Shown here: positions 55,708-63,773 of the stretch, in pieces
Layout of the letters: each line of letters starts with the position of its first letter
Position numbering within the stretch: position 1 is the stretch's first letter
Source: Lachnospiraceae bacterium
GTDB taxonomy: Bacteria > Bacillota > Clostridia > Lachnospirales > Lachnospiraceae
Assembly (NCBI GenBank): GCA_022769625.1
Contig: JALEJP010000022.1
Location: 186,001 to 250,000 of the forward strand
Reading direction: 5' to 3'
DNA length: 64,000 bases
Position numbers and translations under genes: made by a program
The notes under the pieces: model-generated
Databases searched by the model: none
What the model was told of the DNA's origin: nothing
The model's input: the letters and a program-made list of their open reading frames with translations, nothing else

Positions 55708-56096
55708 TGTTTTCTGCCTCCCGCTTTTCTATCCTCTTCCACCGCCAGATTATCTTTCAGATGCATCACTGCCTGAGCGGCTCTTCCCGTCACAGCCATC
55801 ACGACTACCGTAGTCACACAGGTAATGACAAGAACAGGAATCAAAACCGGCTTCAAATCGCTCCAGGTTACAATCAGTCCAACTGCAGCCGGTATAAACA
55901 TCGGCGGCATAATCTCGATCAGAAAATCCGCGGCAACCTTAACCTGCGAAAGTCTGATCACACCTGTGGAAAGCGCAAGAAGCATCAGCAACAGTCCATA
56001 TATGCTGGCCGGAACCGGCAGTGGAATCAGACTATGCAGCACCTCACCCAAAAACGTAAGAAACAGGATAATCCCAAATTGATATAGAAGTTTCAT
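55704..56096 (-). CDS. lrgA: CidA/LrgA family holin-like protein
   Basis: A 130-residue, four-helix membrane protein (LYQFGIILFLTFLGEVLHSL, PVPASIYGLLLMLLAL, FIPAAVGLIVTW, LVITCVTTVVVMAVTG). It resembles phage holins and acts with LrgB in wall-lysis control. The C-terminus is basic and hydrophilic. AAGGAGG stands before the ATG. First gene of the lrgAB unit; no LytSR two-component system is in the window. Confidence 0.92.
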   Translation of the reverse strand: MKLLYQFGIILFLTFLGEVLHSLIPLPVPASIYGLLLMLLALSTGVIRLSQVKVAADFLIEIMPPMFIPAAVGLIVTWSDLKPVLIPVLVITCVTTVVVMAVTGRAAQAVMHLKDNLAVEEDRKAGGRKQ

Positions 56097-56255
56097 CTTT
56101 TCCTCCTTTGCCGTACCCCGGCAATTTTATCTTTTCATACACCTCTGCATGCAACCATATTCCGTTTATACCATTAAATTGCAGTCTTTTCACAACATAA
56201 AAATAAGCTAACTGAATATACATTATATTCAATCAGCCCACCTTTCAAAGAAAAG

Positions 56256-56328
56256 AGCGCGAGACGGGACTCGAACCCGCGGCCTCGACCTTGGCAAGGT
56301 CGCGCTCCACCAACTGAGCCACTCGCGC
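56256..56328 (-). tRNA. tRNA-Gly (anticodon GCC)
   Basis: On minus: acceptor GCGCGAG (from 56328) pairs with CTCGCGC, D arm GCTCAGTTGGTGGAGC, anticodon stem CGACC-TTGCCAA-GGTCG with anticodon GCC, and T arm GCGGGTTCGAGTCCCGT. 73 nt, discriminator T, CCA not encoded. It is not clustered with other tRNAs. Confidence 0.97.
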
Positions 56329-56456
56329 ATCTTTGTGTCTGTATCTCTCAGGCACGTTTCATAGTATACCGCACCATCTTCTGTTTGTCAACACTTTTTT
56401 TATATTTTTCAACAGTATTTTCATTCCGGAAATTACAGACATAAGTATGGTATCCT

Positions 56457-57230
56457 TCATTCTTTCATCAATATACTGATCACATAACGATTATTGGAAA
56501 GCTCCATGTGAGTGATATTGTCCAGCTTAATCAGATCAATGTCAATCCACAGCTGCTCTGCCGCCACCATAACATTCGCAAGCATTACACCGAAATCAAA
56601 TTCATTGAATTTCCCCCGGAGTTTCCTGGGAACCACCGGACATTTGGAAAATACATGGATACGGTTTTCATATACTACAAACCGCCAGGGCTGTCCATTC
56701 ATGGCAGAGGGTGCAAGTCTTGCCGCTTCCAGCAGCTCTTTTAAAGACCTTCCCGGCTGTTCTTTGCACGCACAAAGCTCTTCGATCTGAAGTCTTTTGG
56801 CATCCCCGCTTTTTCGAAGCATATCCACCTTCGGATACCCGAAAGCCATCAGAATGATACATCGCATCCCTGCTGCCGGCATCTCCCCCTTCCGATATCC
56901 CATTCCCTGAAAACAGCTTCCGATTCCTTTTCCAAACAGGTAAAGTGACAGTTGCTGCATGATATACCCTGCATTCATATCCGCCTTTTCCTTATCCTCT
57001 GTATAGATGACAAGATAATAGGGCGCTGATACATTTCGTATTCCTCCAAGCTTGCTTTTTGCCTTTTTATCTTCTGCCTCAACAATCTCAATACTGGTCT
57101 GGATCCCGGGAAACAGAGGCTCCATCTCATGGTAAAAATCCACAAGTCCCTTCAGCATCTCCTCCTCAATCTTATCCCTGCGAAAACTGCGCACCGATTT
57201 TCGTGCAAAAATCGATTCATATAACGTCAT
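56457..57230 (-). CDS. Nitroreductase family protein
   Basis: A 257-residue flavoprotein-like reductase. Residues 1-20 (LYESIFARKSVRSFRRDKIE) have the nitroreductase opening with FMN-binding Arg and Ser; about 180-200 carry LLEAARLAPSAMNGQPWRFV, the classical motif here located in the second half, and LSLYLFGKGIGSCFQGMG the middle. The layout is like the TM1586 nitroreductase type, with two related lobes in one chain. FMN is the expected cofactor; substrates are unknown. The start at 57230 follows GGGGGAG by 5 nt; an in-frame upstream ATG has no site. Confidence 0.85.
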   Translation of the reverse strand: MTLYESIFARKSVRSFRRDKIEEEMLKGLVDFYHEMEPLFPGIQTSIEIVEAEDKKAKSKLGGIRNVSAPYYLVIYTEDKEKADMNAGYIMQQLSLYLFGKGIGSCFQGMGYRKGEMPAAGMRCIILMAFGYPKVDMLRKSGDAKRLQIEELCACKEQPGRSLKELLEAARLAPSAMNGQPWRFVVYENRIHVFSKCPVVPRKLRGKFNEFDFGVMLANVMVAAEQLWIDIDLIKLDNITHMELSNNRYVISILMKE

Positions 57231-57574
57231 ATTATCTCCCCCATGCCGTTTTAATGTTTCCAAAAGAACTGTCTCCTTTGTCTGTCGCTATGGCAGCCGG
57301 TATAAAGTGTCCCGCAAAAAACAGCCATCACTTCTTTGAACATTAGGCAGCTACTTTGTTTAAAAACTTGTAACATTATTGTAACATAATTCATAAGATT
57401 TTCAACTACTTTTTTCGTATTTACTAATATAATATAGTTTAATCGTATCTGTGAAGGTACTGAACAGATACGTTTAATCTATTCATTGGCTGCACATGCA
57501 GCCCGAATTATATTTCACGCATCTTCATTCATCGGAAAACGGGCAGCAATTTTCTAACAAAAAGGGGGTATTAT
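57231..57574. other. Divergent intergenic region with repeats and hairpins
   Basis: No gene in 344 nt. It contains a tandem repeat TTGTAACATTA/TTGTAACATAA (57368-57389), a TATAAT-like box near 57428-57433, a hairpin CGTATCTGT/ACAGATACG (57444-57472), and a palindrome GGCTGC/GCAGCC (57488-57503). These look like a leader and operators for the plus-strand kinase-like gene; no known riboswitch fits. Confidence 0.6.
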
Positions 57575-58174
57575 ATGGCTGAGAAACGAATTATCACGAT
57601 TTCCAGGACTTTTGGCAGCGGCGGACGCATGATTGGAACAAAGCTTGCCGAAAAGCTTGGATACAGCTGCTACGACAAAAATCTTCTGGAGCTTCTCTCA
57701 GAGAAGACCGGAATCAGCGAACAGGGACTTATGAGCGCGGACGAAAAGCTTCCGCAGAAAATCCTGGATCATTATGTTCCCTCACGAGTTACAGATTACA
57801 ATACCAGTCTGTATCTTTTCAAAATGGAAAGTCAGCTCATCCGGGAACTCGCTGAAAAAGAATGCTGCGTATTTATCGGAAGGCTTGCAGACTGGATTTT
57901 GAAGGACAGGAAGGATGTTCTGAATGTATTTATCACGGCACCGGACGATGACCGTGTGGCCCACATCATGGAAACAGAGGGCGTGACAGAGGCTCAGGCT
58001 CAGAAACTGATGATGCAGATAGATAAAATGCGTAACAATTATTACTCCTACTTCACTGACCGCAAATGGCAGCATACAAAAGACAGAGACCTGATCATAA
58101 ACAGTTCCCTGCTCGGAATCGACGGCACGGCCGGTATGCTGGAGTACATTATAAAATCCTGCAAAAATGAATAG
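57575..58174 (+). CDS. Cytidylate kinase-like family protein
   Basis: A 199-residue protein of the cytidylate-kinase-like family (AAK-type P-loop). The P-loop region is ITISRTFGSGGRMIGTKLAE (about 7-26), followed by YDKNLLELLSEKTG. GRLADWIL and FITAPDDDRVAHI correspond to the kinase core, but the lysine and Ser/Thr pattern of a normal GxxGxGKS loop is altered (FGSGGRM), as in this subfamily. Substrate unknown. GGGGG precedes the ATG. It is followed by a sodium-dependent transporter gene after 84 nt, probably in one transcript. Confidence 0.85.
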   Translation: MAEKRIITISRTFGSGGRMIGTKLAEKLGYSCYDKNLLELLSEKTGISEQGLMSADEKLPQKILDHYVPSRVTDYNTSLYLFKMESQLIRELAEKECCVFIGRLADWILKDRKDVLNVFITAPDDDRVAHIMETEGVTEAQAQKLMMQIDKMRNNYYSYFTDRKWQHTKDRDLIINSSLLGIDGTAGMLEYIIKSCKNE

Positions 58175-58258
58175 TTCACGATTGCAAAACCCTCAGTACG
58201 GTACCATGCAGTCATTAATTGTATGTAAGAAAACACGAAAGGGAAAAGGAAAACATCT

Positions 58259-59614
58259 ATGAACAATTCACGAGGTAACTTTACCAGCAAACTGGGGTTT
58301 GTACTGGCTGCAGCCGGTTCTGCCGTAGGTCTTGGAAACCTGTGGCGTTTCCCCTATCTGGCAGCCAAATATGGCGGCGGTATCTTTTTACTGGTATACC
58401 TGATACTGGCAGTAACCTTCGGTTTCAGCCTGATGATCACAGAAATCGCAATTGGCCGCAAGACAGGACTCAGTGCCATCGGAGCCTACAAGGCACTGGA
58501 CAAACGTTTCAGTTTTCTGGGCTGGCTGGCCTGCCTGGTTCCATTTATTATCACACCGTATTATTGTGTAATCGGAGGATGGGTTATTAAATACCTCTCG
58601 GTATTTCTCACCGGGAATGTATCCGCAGCTGCAAATGACAGTTTCTTTGGCAGCTATATCTCACAGGCCGTATCACCGCTTCTTTGGTTTTCACTCTATA
58701 TTCTATTGAACACTGTGGTGGTAATCGCAGGTGTGGAGAAGGGTATCGAAAAAGCAAGCAAATTCCTGATGCCCATGCTGATCATACTTTCCATCGGAAT
58801 CTCCGTTTTCTGTATCACAAGACCAGGCGCGGCAGAAGGACTGAAATATTATCTGCTTCCTGATTTTGGCCGTTTCTCCATAAAGACTGTTTTAAGTGCC
58901 ATGGGACAGCTGTTCTACTCCATGTCACTGGCCATGGGTATTATGATCACTTATGGTTCTTATATGAAAAAAGAGAATCATCTGGAACATTCCGTTCGGC
59001 AGATTGAGATTTTTGACACCTTGATTGCTTTTCTGGCCGGACTGATGATCATTCCATCCGTATTTGTATTTTCCGGAGGAAATGAAGAGGCACTTGGAAA
59101 GGGAGCCGGACTGATGTTTATTACACTGCCGAAAGTTTTTGAAAGCATGAACATGGGAACCGTAATCGGCAGCGTTTTCTTCCTTCTGGTTCTTTTCGCA
59201 GCTCTTACCTCTTCCATATCACTGATGGAAACCAACGTTTCTATTTTACGTGATAAACTGGGCTGGAGCCGAAAAACTGCTACTCTTGTAGTCTCTGTTT
59301 ATGTTCTGATCGTAGGTGCTTTCGTATCACTGGGATACGGACCGCTGGATTTTATCACCTTCGGCAAGATGCAGCTTCTGGACTTCTTTGATTTTGTCAG
59401 CAACAGTCTTCTGATGCCTTTGGTGGCTGCCGGCACCTGTATTCTTGTTGGTTATGTCATCCGGACGAAATCTATTGAGGACGAGGTAGAGTTAAACGGA
59501 CCGTTCCAGTCCAAAAAATTCTATCGTTTTATCATACGCTACATTGCTCCGATATGTCTGATCGCAATCCTGATCTTCTCTGTGATGGAAGCACTGGGAC
59601 TGATCGCAGTATAA
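58259..59614 (+). CDS. Sodium-dependent transporter (NSS family)
   Basis: A 451-residue transporter with 11 or 12 helices, of the LeuT/SNF fold. The first-helix motif LGFVLAAAGSAVGLGNLWRF PYLAAKYGGG holds the sodium sites and unwound substrate loop. The second half has MGQLFYSMSLAMGIMITYGSY (helix 6) and FAALTSSISLMETN (helix 8). It imports an amino acid or similar compound with sodium; which one is unknown. AAAGGAAAA precedes the ATG. It follows the cytidylate-kinase-like gene. The sodium gradient from an ion-pumping Rnf complex could drive it (inference). Confidence 0.92.
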   Translation: MNNSRGNFTSKLGFVLAAAGSAVGLGNLWRFPYLAAKYGGGIFLLVYLILAVTFGFSLMITEIAIGRKTGLSAIGAYKALDKRFSFLGWLACLVPFIITPYYCVIGGWVIKYLSVFLTGNVSAAANDSFFGSYISQAVSPLLWFSLYILLNTVVVIAGVEKGIEKASKFLMPMLIILSIGISVFCITRPGAAEGLKYYLLPDFGRFSIKTVLSAMGQLFYSMSLAMGIMITYGSYMKKENHLEHSVRQIEIFDTLIAFLAGLMIIPSVFVFSGGNEEALGKGAGLMFITLPKVFESMNMGTVIGSVFFLLVLFAALTSSISLMETNVSILRDKLGWSRKTATLVVSVYVLIVGAFVSLGYGPLDFITFGKMQLLDFFDFVSNSLLMPLVAAGTCILVGYVIRTKSIEDEVELNGPFQSKKFYRFIIRYIAPICLIAILIFSVMEALGLIAV

Positions 59615-59697
59615 AACACATCTGCAGATATCCAGAGGTTTATTCTCTCACATCATAACCTGCCACCGGCAGCTTCTGTAGATTACAAGACAACAAA

Positions 59698-59740
59698 ACA
59701 CCGCTGCAGCGAAACTTTTTCCGACTGCAGCGGTGTTTTT
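59698..59740. terminator. Bidirectional terminator between transporter and pnp
   Basis: ACACCGCTGCAG (59698-59709) pairs with CTGCAGCGGTGT (59725-59736), followed by five T on plus; on minus four T follow. It ends the transporter unit and pnp. Confidence 0.85.
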
Positions 59741-59750
59741 CTATCTCTCT

Positions 59751-61847
59751 TTATTTTTTATCCTTCGGCACATCCTTGATACTGAAACTGATACGTCCCA
59801 TCTTGTCCTTGCCAAGGCATACTACTTTTACCACGTCTCCCAGCGTCAGTACATCCTCAACGCGGTTGATACGCTCTTTTGCGATCTTGGAAATATGAAC
59901 CATACCCTCTTTGCCTGGTGCAAATTCCAGAAATGCGCCAAACTCTTTGATGCTGACCACTTTACCGGTATAAATCTGACCCTGCTCAAATTCTGTAACA
60001 ATAATCTGAATCAGGTCAACCGCCTTCTTCATCATATCCATATCGGTACCGCAGATGGATACTGCGCCGTCATCCGTGATATCAATCTTGACACCAGTCT
60101 CCTCGATGATCGCATTGATGGTCTTTCCTCTCTGGCCAACCACATCACCAATCTTCTCCGGATCGATCTTGATCTGGATGATCTTCGGTGCATACTCACC
60201 AACCTCTTCGCGCGGCTTGGCGATTGCCTTTGCCATAACCTCGTCCATAATGTAGAATCTGGCTTCTCTTGTTCTGGCAATTGCCTCCTCAATGATCGGT
60301 CTTGTGAGCCCGTGAATCTTGATATCCATCTGGATCGCTGTGATACCCTTCTTTGTACCGGCTACCTTGAAATCCATATCGCCAAAGAAATCTTCCAGTC
60401 CCTGGATATCCGTCAGAACGATGTAATCATCATCCGTCTCACCGGTAACCAGACCACAGGAAATACCTGCAACTGCAGACTTGATCGGTACACCTGCTGC
60501 CATCAGGGACATGCTGGATGCACAGATACTTGCCTGAGAAGTGGAACCATTGGATTCAAAGGTCTCAGACACCGTACGGATTGCATATGGGAACTCTTCT
60601 TCACTTGGCAGAACCGGTACCAGTGCACGCTCAGCCAGCGCTCCATGTCCGATCTCACGGCGTCCCGGTCCTCTGGAAGGTTTCGTCTCACCTACGGAGT
60701 AGCTTGGGAAATTATAATGATGCATATATCTCTTGGAAACCGCATTCTCATCCAGTCCGTCCAGGCGCTGTGCCTCGGAAAGCGGAGCAAGTGTGCAGAC
60801 GTTGCAGATCTGTGTCTGTCCTCTGGTAAACATGGCAGAACCATGCACACGCGGAATCAGATCAACTTCCGCTGCCAGCGGACGGATCTGAGTAATGGCA
60901 CGTCCATCCGGACGTTTGTGATCCTTCAGGATCATCTTACGTACGGTCTTTTTCTGATACTGATAAACAGCCTCATCCAGAAGTGCAAGCCACTCTTCGT
61001 TTTCCGCAAATGCCTCCGCAAGCTTGTCTTTGATCTCACGGATATTGGCTTCTCTTGTCTGTTTGTCATCGGTGAATACGGCAACTTCCATCTCTTCCGG
61101 CGTTACGATCTCGCGAATGGCTGCAAACAGCTCTTCCGGTACAGCGCAGCTTTCATAGCTGTGTTTTTCTTTTCCACATTCCGCAACGATCTGATCAATA
61201 AAGCGAATCACCTGCTGATTGACCTCATGCGCAGCAAAAATAGCCTCAATCATCTTATCTTCCGGAACTTCATTGGCACCAGCCTCGATCATAATAACTT
61301 TCTCTCTGGTGGATGCAACCGTCAGTGCCAGATCGGATACCTGACGCTGTGCAGAAGTTGGATTGAATACAAACTCACCGTCAACCAGGCCAACCTGTGT
61401 GGTAGCAGTAGGACCATCAAACGGAATATCAGAAATAGCGGTAGCGATGGCGGAACCAAGCATAGCAGTCAGTTCCGGGCTGCAATCCGGATCCACACTC
61501 ATAACCATATTGTTCAGTGTAACATCATTGCGGTAATCCTTCGGAAACAGTGGACGCATCGGACGATCAATAACACGTGCCGTCAGAATCGCATTTTCCG
61601 AAGCTTTACCTTCTCTTTTATTAAATCCTCCCGGGATCTTTCCAACCGCATACATCTTTTCCTCATACTCAACACTCAGCGGGAAGAAATCGATGCCTTC
61701 TCTTGGTTTCTCGGATGCGGTAGCGGTAGATAATACGGTAGTATCACCATAGTGCATAAAAGCTGCACCGTTTGCCTGTGCTGCCACTCTTCCCACGTCA
61801 ACGGTCAGAGTCCTGCCAGCCAGTTCCATTGAATAACTTTTGTACAT
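59751..61847 (-). CDS. pnp: Polyribonucleotide nucleotidyltransferase (PNPase)
   Basis: A 698-residue 3'-5' phosphorolytic exoribonuclease and RNA polymerase. Two RNase PH domains (about 1-210 and 305-540) carry FFPLSVEYEEKMYAVGKIPG, EGKASENAILTARVIDRP, GETKPSRGPGRREIGHGAL and the catalytic Asp motif DIQGLEDFFGDMDFKVAG. A KH domain (about 550-610, KIGDVVGQRGKTINAI) and an S1 domain (about 620-690, IKEFGAFLEFAPGKEGMVHIS) follow. The start at 61847 has AAGGAG 5 nt upstream; the frame is open for 62 codons before it but without a site. Leader hairpins suggest mRNA-processing control. Confidence 0.97.
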   Translation of the reverse strand: MYKSYSMELAGRTLTVDVGRVAAQANGAAFMHYGDTTVLSTATASEKPREGIDFFPLSVEYEEKMYAVGKIPGGFNKREGKASENAILTARVIDRPMRPLFPKDYRNDVTLNNMVMSVDPDCSPELTAMLGSAIATAISDIPFDGPTATTQVGLVDGEFVFNPTSAQRQVSDLALTVASTREKVIMIEAGANEVPEDKMIEAIFAAHEVNQQVIRFIDQIVAECGKEKHSYESCAVPEELFAAIREIVTPEEMEVAVFTDDKQTREANIREIKDKLAEAFAENEEWLALLDEAVYQYQKKTVRKMILKDHKRPDGRAITQIRPLAAEVDLIPRVHGSAMFTRGQTQICNVCTLAPLSEAQRLDGLDENAVSKRYMHHYNFPSYSVGETKPSRGPGRREIGHGALAERALVPVLPSEEEFPYAIRTVSETFESNGSTSQASICASSMSLMAAGVPIKSAVAGISCGLVTGETDDDYIVLTDIQGLEDFFGDMDFKVAGTKKGITAIQMDIKIHGLTRPIIEEAIARTREARFYIMDEVMAKAIAKPREEVGEYAPKIIQIKIDPEKIGDVVGQRGKTINAIIEETGVKIDITDDGAVSICGTDMDMMKKAVDLIQIIVTEFEQGQIYTGKVVSIKEFGAFLEFAPGKEGMVHISKIAKERINRVEDVLTLGDVVKVVCLGKDKMGRISFSIKDVPKDKK

Positions 61848-61876
61848 AATATTCTCCTTTACTGCGGCAGCCGTCT

Positions 61877-61933
61877 CCGAAACAACTGAAAAACCTTCCG
61901 CACCATACTCGGACAGCTTTTCAGTGGTCTCGG
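61877..61933 (-). promoter_or_regulatory. Leader hairpin of pnp
   Basis: On minus, CCGAGACCACTGAAAA (61933-61918) pairs with TTTTCAGTTGTTTCGG (61892-61877), 15 of 16 pairs including one G-U, loop 25 nt. It ends 30 nt before the pnp ATG. In E. coli a pnp leader stem is cut by RNase III for autoregulation; a similar role here is inferred. Confidence 0.55.
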
Positions 61934-61972
61934 AATGGCCTGACTGCCTGATTTTTCGGAAATCCGCTGAAA

Positions 61973-61994
61973 GGGGACGGAAGTTTCCGTCCCC
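61973..61994 (-). terminator. Hairpin between rpsO and pnp
   Basis: GGGGACGGAA/TTCCGTCCCC, perfect 10 bp with a 2-nt loop, followed on minus by only TTTC. It lies 14 nt after the rpsO stop: probably an attenuating or stabilising hairpin, not a full terminator. Confidence 0.55.
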
Positions 61995-62007
61995 TGTGAT
62001 TTCCAGA

Positions 62008-62274
62008 TTATTTTCTGATACCCAGTTTTGCAATCAAAGCACGGTAGCCTTCCAGATCTGTCTTCTTCAGGTAAGCAAGCAGACCACGTCTCTGACCAAC
62101 CATTTTCAGCAGACCACGTCTGGAATGATGATCCTTCGGATGATTCTTCAGATGCTCTGTCAGCTCCTGGATACGTGCTGTCAGGATAGCAATCTGTACT
62201 TCCGGTGAACCTGTGTCGCCTTCTTTTCTTGCATACTCTGCAATGATCGCTGTTTTCTTTTCTTTTGAAATCAT
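62008..62274 (-). CDS. rpsO: 30S ribosomal protein S15
   Basis: An 88-residue primary 16S rRNA-binding protein. [19 protein letters not shown], the [20 protein letters not shown] block and [13 protein letters not shown] are invariant-type segments. Length is normal. GGAGG is about 7 nt before the ATG. It precedes pnp, a conserved order. Its leader (62275-62366) may hold an S15-binding autoregulatory structure, but I could not fit a known consensus. The promoter at 62367-62396 overlaps the end of the DUF3592 gene. Confidence 0.97.
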   Translation of the reverse strand: MISKEKKTAIIAEYARKEGDTGSPEVQIAILTARIQELTEHLKNHPKDHHSRRGLLKMVGQRRGLLAYLKKTDLEGYRALIAKLGIRK

Positions 62275-62366
62275 GGTATTTCCTCCTTATTCTTTAAGCA
62301 CCTGATACTAAGAACCGGGTCGGAGTTATCCGCAGCTCTGAATATCGGCTTTTTTCATACTGGGTT

Positions 62367-62396
62367 AGTATATCACAGGGTAATTGCTCACGTCAA
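62367..62396 (-). promoter_or_regulatory. rpsO-pnp promoter
   Basis: On minus, TTGACG (62396-62391), 18-nt spacer, TATACT (62372-62367), 93 nt before rpsO. The -35 lies inside the last codons of the DUF3592 gene. Confidence 0.65.
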
Positions 62397-62837
62397 CCAT
62401 TTTCGATTGGCAAAAAGGATAAAAATAATTACCCCTGCCGCAATCAGCAACAGTCCCGCATAATGCAGATGTTTTGCCCTCTGCTCCATGGAGCTTTTGC
62501 GCTCCAGTACAAAAATCGACGGATCCGAAGGTTTGTAACGGATCCATATCTTCTGATTTAAATAAAAACTGCAGGGATTGCTTCCGTACGGATAACGCTT
62601 CCGAATGAGATGTCCGTCTGCATACCAGGCGAACACAGGATAAAAATAATCATGTATTCCAAGCTCTCTTCCCCTGGCATCCGGCTCATCCGTCTCAATC
62701 TCCACAACCGTGGCTTCCGCTCTTCCCTTGTATCTTGCATGGCTGCTGTGGTAATTCCGAAAAAGTGATCCTGCAAATATGCAGAGTGCACCAAGAATGA
62801 TCAGAATATCCCCCAGCATTCCTATATGATTACTCAC
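62388..62837 (-). CDS. DUF3592-like membrane protein
   Basis: A 149-residue protein with an N-terminal membrane helix (MLGDILIILGALCIFAGSLF), an outside beta domain (RAEATVVEIETDEPDARGR, YFYPVFAWYADGHLIRKRYP, QKIWIRYKPSDPSIFVLE) and a C-terminal helix (LHYAGLLLIAAGVIIFILFA). This resembles DUF3592, of unknown function. The GTG at 62837 was chosen because AAGGAG lies 7 nt before it, inside the ribF 3' end; the two genes overlap by 8 nt, so translation is probably coupled. Confidence 0.78.
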   Translation of the reverse strand: MSNHIGMLGDILIILGALCIFAGSLFRNYHSSHARYKGRAEATVVEIETDEPDARGRELGIHDYFYPVFAWYADGHLIRKRYPYGSNPCSFYLNQKIWIRYKPSDPSIFVLERKSSMEQRAKHLHYAGLLLIAAGVIIFILFANRKWLT

Positions 62838-63717
62838 AAAAATACTCCTTTCCAAAGGCTATGTCTGCCTCCATCTGTGCCTGTAGCGCATCCACGGAAG
62901 CAAACTTCATCTCCGGTCTTTTGTATTTCCACAACTCGACTTCAATGTTTTCCCCATACAGATCACCATCAAAGTTAAAGATGTAGGTTTCCACCCCACG
63001 GAAACTCTCTCCGATCGTTGGCTTATACCCAATATTGGTCACACCGCCGTACACTCTGTCTCCAATTCGTGTTCTGGAAAGATAAACACCGTTTGGCGGA
63101 AGAATTTTTTTGGTAGTCGGCACCAGATTTGTAGTGGGCATGCCCAGGGTTCTGCCGATTCTTCTGCCATGGAGCACTTCCCCGGACACAAAAAACCGGT
63201 ACCCCAACAGTTCATTTACCAGCTCCATATTTCCGATGGCCAATGCCTCTTTTACGTAGGTGCTGCTGATGTCCCGCTCCCCATAACGCTCTTTCTCAAT
63301 GACCTCCACCTGAAAACCATACTTTTTCTGCAGCCACAGAAGAAGGTTTACATCGCCGCCGCGCCGGTACCCAAAACGGAAATCCTTTCCCACTGCAATG
63401 TATTTTGCATGAAGACGGTTTACCAGAACCTCTTTTACAAATTCCTCTGCCTCCATACCGGATATCTCAGGCAGAAACGGACAGTCGATCAGATAAGAAA
63501 GTCCACTCTTTTCCAGCAGCTCCCTCTTCTCCTCAATCGTCAGAAGGAATCCGGATTTCCGGCTGTTGATGGTAAACATCACACTTTTTAATCCTTTTTT
63601 AGCCAGAATCCGCTGCAGAAGCTGCTGATGTCCTCTGTGCAGACCATCAAATTTTCCAAGGGTAACGGCTGTCTCCTCCTGCACATACAGGCCGTCAATG
63701 CCTCTCATGTATTCCAT
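62830..63717 (-). CDS. ribF: Bifunctional riboflavin kinase/FAD synthetase
   Basis: A 295-residue enzyme making FMN and FAD. The N-terminal FAD synthetase has VTLGKFDGLHRGHQQLL (about 18-34, nucleotidyltransferase GxDGxHxGH type) and DISSTYVKEAL; the C-terminal flavokinase has HGRRIGRTLGMPTTNL and PPNGVYLSRTRI, ending VDALQAQMEADI. The ATG at 63717 follows GGAGG by 5 nt. It lies 56 nt after truB, in the usual truB-ribF order, and serves the flavin-dependent enzymes of the cell, including FMN in Rnf. Confidence 0.95.
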   Translation of the reverse strand: MEYMRGIDGLYVQEETAVTLGKFDGLHRGHQQLLQRILAKKGLKSVMFTINSRKSGFLLTIEEKRELLEKSGLSYLIDCPFLPEISGMEAEEFVKEVLVNRLHAKYIAVGKDFRFGYRRGGDVNLLLWLQKKYGFQVEVIEKERYGERDISSTYVKEALAIGNMELVNELLGYRFFVSGEVLHGRRIGRTLGMPTTNLVPTTKKILPPNGVYLSRTRIGDRVYGGVTNIGYKPTIGESFRGVETYIFNFDGDLYGENIEVELWKYKRPEMKFASVDALQAQMEADIAFGKEYFCE

Positions 63718-63773
63718 AGCTGCCTCCAAAGCTTTAACTTTTTTGTCTTTCCCGACAAATGCTGCCGGGAGGA

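Noticed and set aside
59733-61733. Long plus-strand open frame opposite pnp (about 666 codons)
   Set aside because: It mirrors the codon pattern of pnp, has no ribosome site and no recognisable domain; pnp is certain.
61848-62033. In-frame upstream extension of pnp by 62 codons
   Set aside because: The frame is open, but it runs through two hairpins and into rpsO, has no ribosome site, and known PNPases begin at the chosen ATG.
63730-63773. Hairpin between truB and ribF as terminator
   Set aside because: Only four base pairs (CCCG/CGGG) and no T-run on minus; the two genes probably share a transcript.
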